7,391 bases of DNA from Planctomicrobium sp. (lineage in GTDB: Bacteria; Planctomycetota; Planctomycetia; Planctomycetales; Planctomycetaceae): assembly GCA_029259835.1 (NCBI GenBank), contig JAJDEL010000561.1, positions 1 through 7,391 of the forward strand. Direction: 5' to 3'. The notes under the pieces were generated by a model. That model searched no databases. It was not told the DNA's origin and saw only the letters and a program-made list of their open reading frames with translations. Below are positions 6,863 to 7,391 of the stretch, piece by piece. How positions within the stretch are numbered: position 1 is the stretch's first letter; every line of letters begins with the position of its first letter. Made by a program: the position numbers and the translations under genes.

Positions 6863-7391
6863 ATGATCAAAAAAATTCTCAATTCCGATTTTGTTGCCCA
6901 CTATGGTTCGGTGTTTGTGTTGCTGTTGTTGTGCGCTTATTACAGCTACGCGACGTATGGAGAGCAACATCCCATTTCGCCAACCGCTGGAAAGGCTCTT
7001 GGCAAGCGTGTTGCAACAGAAACAGGCGATGGAAGTGTGATCATTGTCATCCGCAACACCGCTGGAGATCGCGCCTTTGCAAACGCAATTGAAGCTGAAC
7101 TGAAGGCGCGAAGCGTTTCTGTTTCCGGTACGGTTGCTGGGTCGCCGGCGGAGATTCGAAAGGCGATTGAAAAGGCAGGCGAATCCGGTCAAAAACTTTC
7201 AGCAATCGCAACACACCAGCCTGGGACGCTCTTTGGTCCACTTCGTAAAGGCAACATTAAAAAACTTCGAGAGAAGTACCCCACTCTTTCAGATGTTCAA
7301 GTCGTGTTTCCGAAGAGCTACTTCTGGCCTAGTTTTTTGACGCGTGAAAACATTGTGAATGTCGTCAACCAAAACGCTGATATCGCCATCA
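6863..7391 (+). CDS. Sugar ABC transporter permease, RbsC-like, with extracytoplasmic insert (partial, N-terminal 176 aa)
   Basis: The frame is open from ATG 6863 to the right edge, and an in-frame TAA at 6857-6859 means nothing earlier can be the start. Residues 13-31 (HYGSVFVLLLLCAYYSYA and on) form the first membrane segment. Residues 156-176 (PSFLTRENIVNVVNQNADI and on) match the F-x-T-x-x-N-x-x-N-V-x-x-Q region that leads into the RbsC/BPD_transp_2 core. Between them, where ordinary RbsC proteins have only a few residues, lie about 115 residues of soluble sequence: a strand SVIIVIRNTAGD (58-69), a helix AFANAIEAELKARS, a strand VSVSGTVAG, a helix from PAEIRKAIEKAG, and KLSAIATHQPGTLFG. 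This alternation resembles one lobe of a type 1 sugar-binding protein. The gene starts 42 bases after the ATPase with no visible Shine-Dalgarno, as the last visible importer gene. Confidence 0.85.
   Translation, partial: MIKKILNSDFVAHYGSVFVLLLLCAYYSYATYGEQHPISPTAGKALGKRVATETGDGSVIIVIRNTAGDRAFANAIEAELKARSVSVSGTVAGSPAEIRKAIEKAGESGQKLSAIATHQPGTLFGPLRKGNIKKLREKYPTLSDVQVVFPKSYFWPSFLTRENIVNVVNQNADIAI

Noticed and set aside
1..7391. CRISPR array, defence system, insertion sequence, tRNA or prophage
   Set aside because: No regular spaced repeats, transposase, integrase or cloverleaf could be seen on either strand.

Overview
The window looks like a piece of a bacterial chromosome from the Planctomycetota. 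This assignment is an inference, not a proof. It rests on a DNA base composition near one half G+C, poorly marked ribosome binding sites inside operons, a Tat-exported protein of a type I associate with planctomycetes, and the overall style of the proteins. I see no insertion sequence, phage gene, CRISPR array, tRNA or rRNA. The window reads as an ordinary metabolic and transport locus with one architecturally unusual protein at its right edge.

Left part, minus strand (1-2637): three genes read leftwards. The first in reading order is a TIM-barrel sugar phosphate isomerase/epimerase-like enzyme (1816-2637). After a 156-base gap with a G/C-rich hairpin comes a tandem-domain universal stress protein (721-1659). 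Only 36 bases further on is a Tat-exported two-domain protein (start at 684) that runs off the left edge.

Middle (2638-3027): a 390-base divergent control region. It holds a plausible sigma-70 promoter for the rightward genes and an imperfect 26-base inverted repeat that could be an operator.

Right part, plus strand (3028-7391): a type A class II fructose-bisphosphate aldolase (3028-4068) is closed by a clear intrinsic terminator. An RbsABC-type sugar importer then follows in its usual parts: a lipoprotein substrate-binding protein (4243-5247), a double-cassette ATPase (5315-6820), and a permease starting at 6863 and cut by the window end.

Together the right-hand genes and the divergent isomerase suggest a sugar uptake and breakdown locus. 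The lipoprotein would capture a monosaccharide, the permease and ATPase would import it, an isomerase/epimerase would rearrange it (after a kinase not seen here), and the aldolase would split a ketose bisphosphate. The sugar cannot be named from the sequence. A ribose-contacting arginine position of RbsB appears to be leucine here, which argues against simple transfer of the name ribose.

The most interesting object is the permease. About 110 residues of soluble, alpha/beta-looking sequence lie between its first membrane segment and the conserved start of the RbsC-type transmembrane core. They resemble one lobe of a periplasmic sugar-binding protein.
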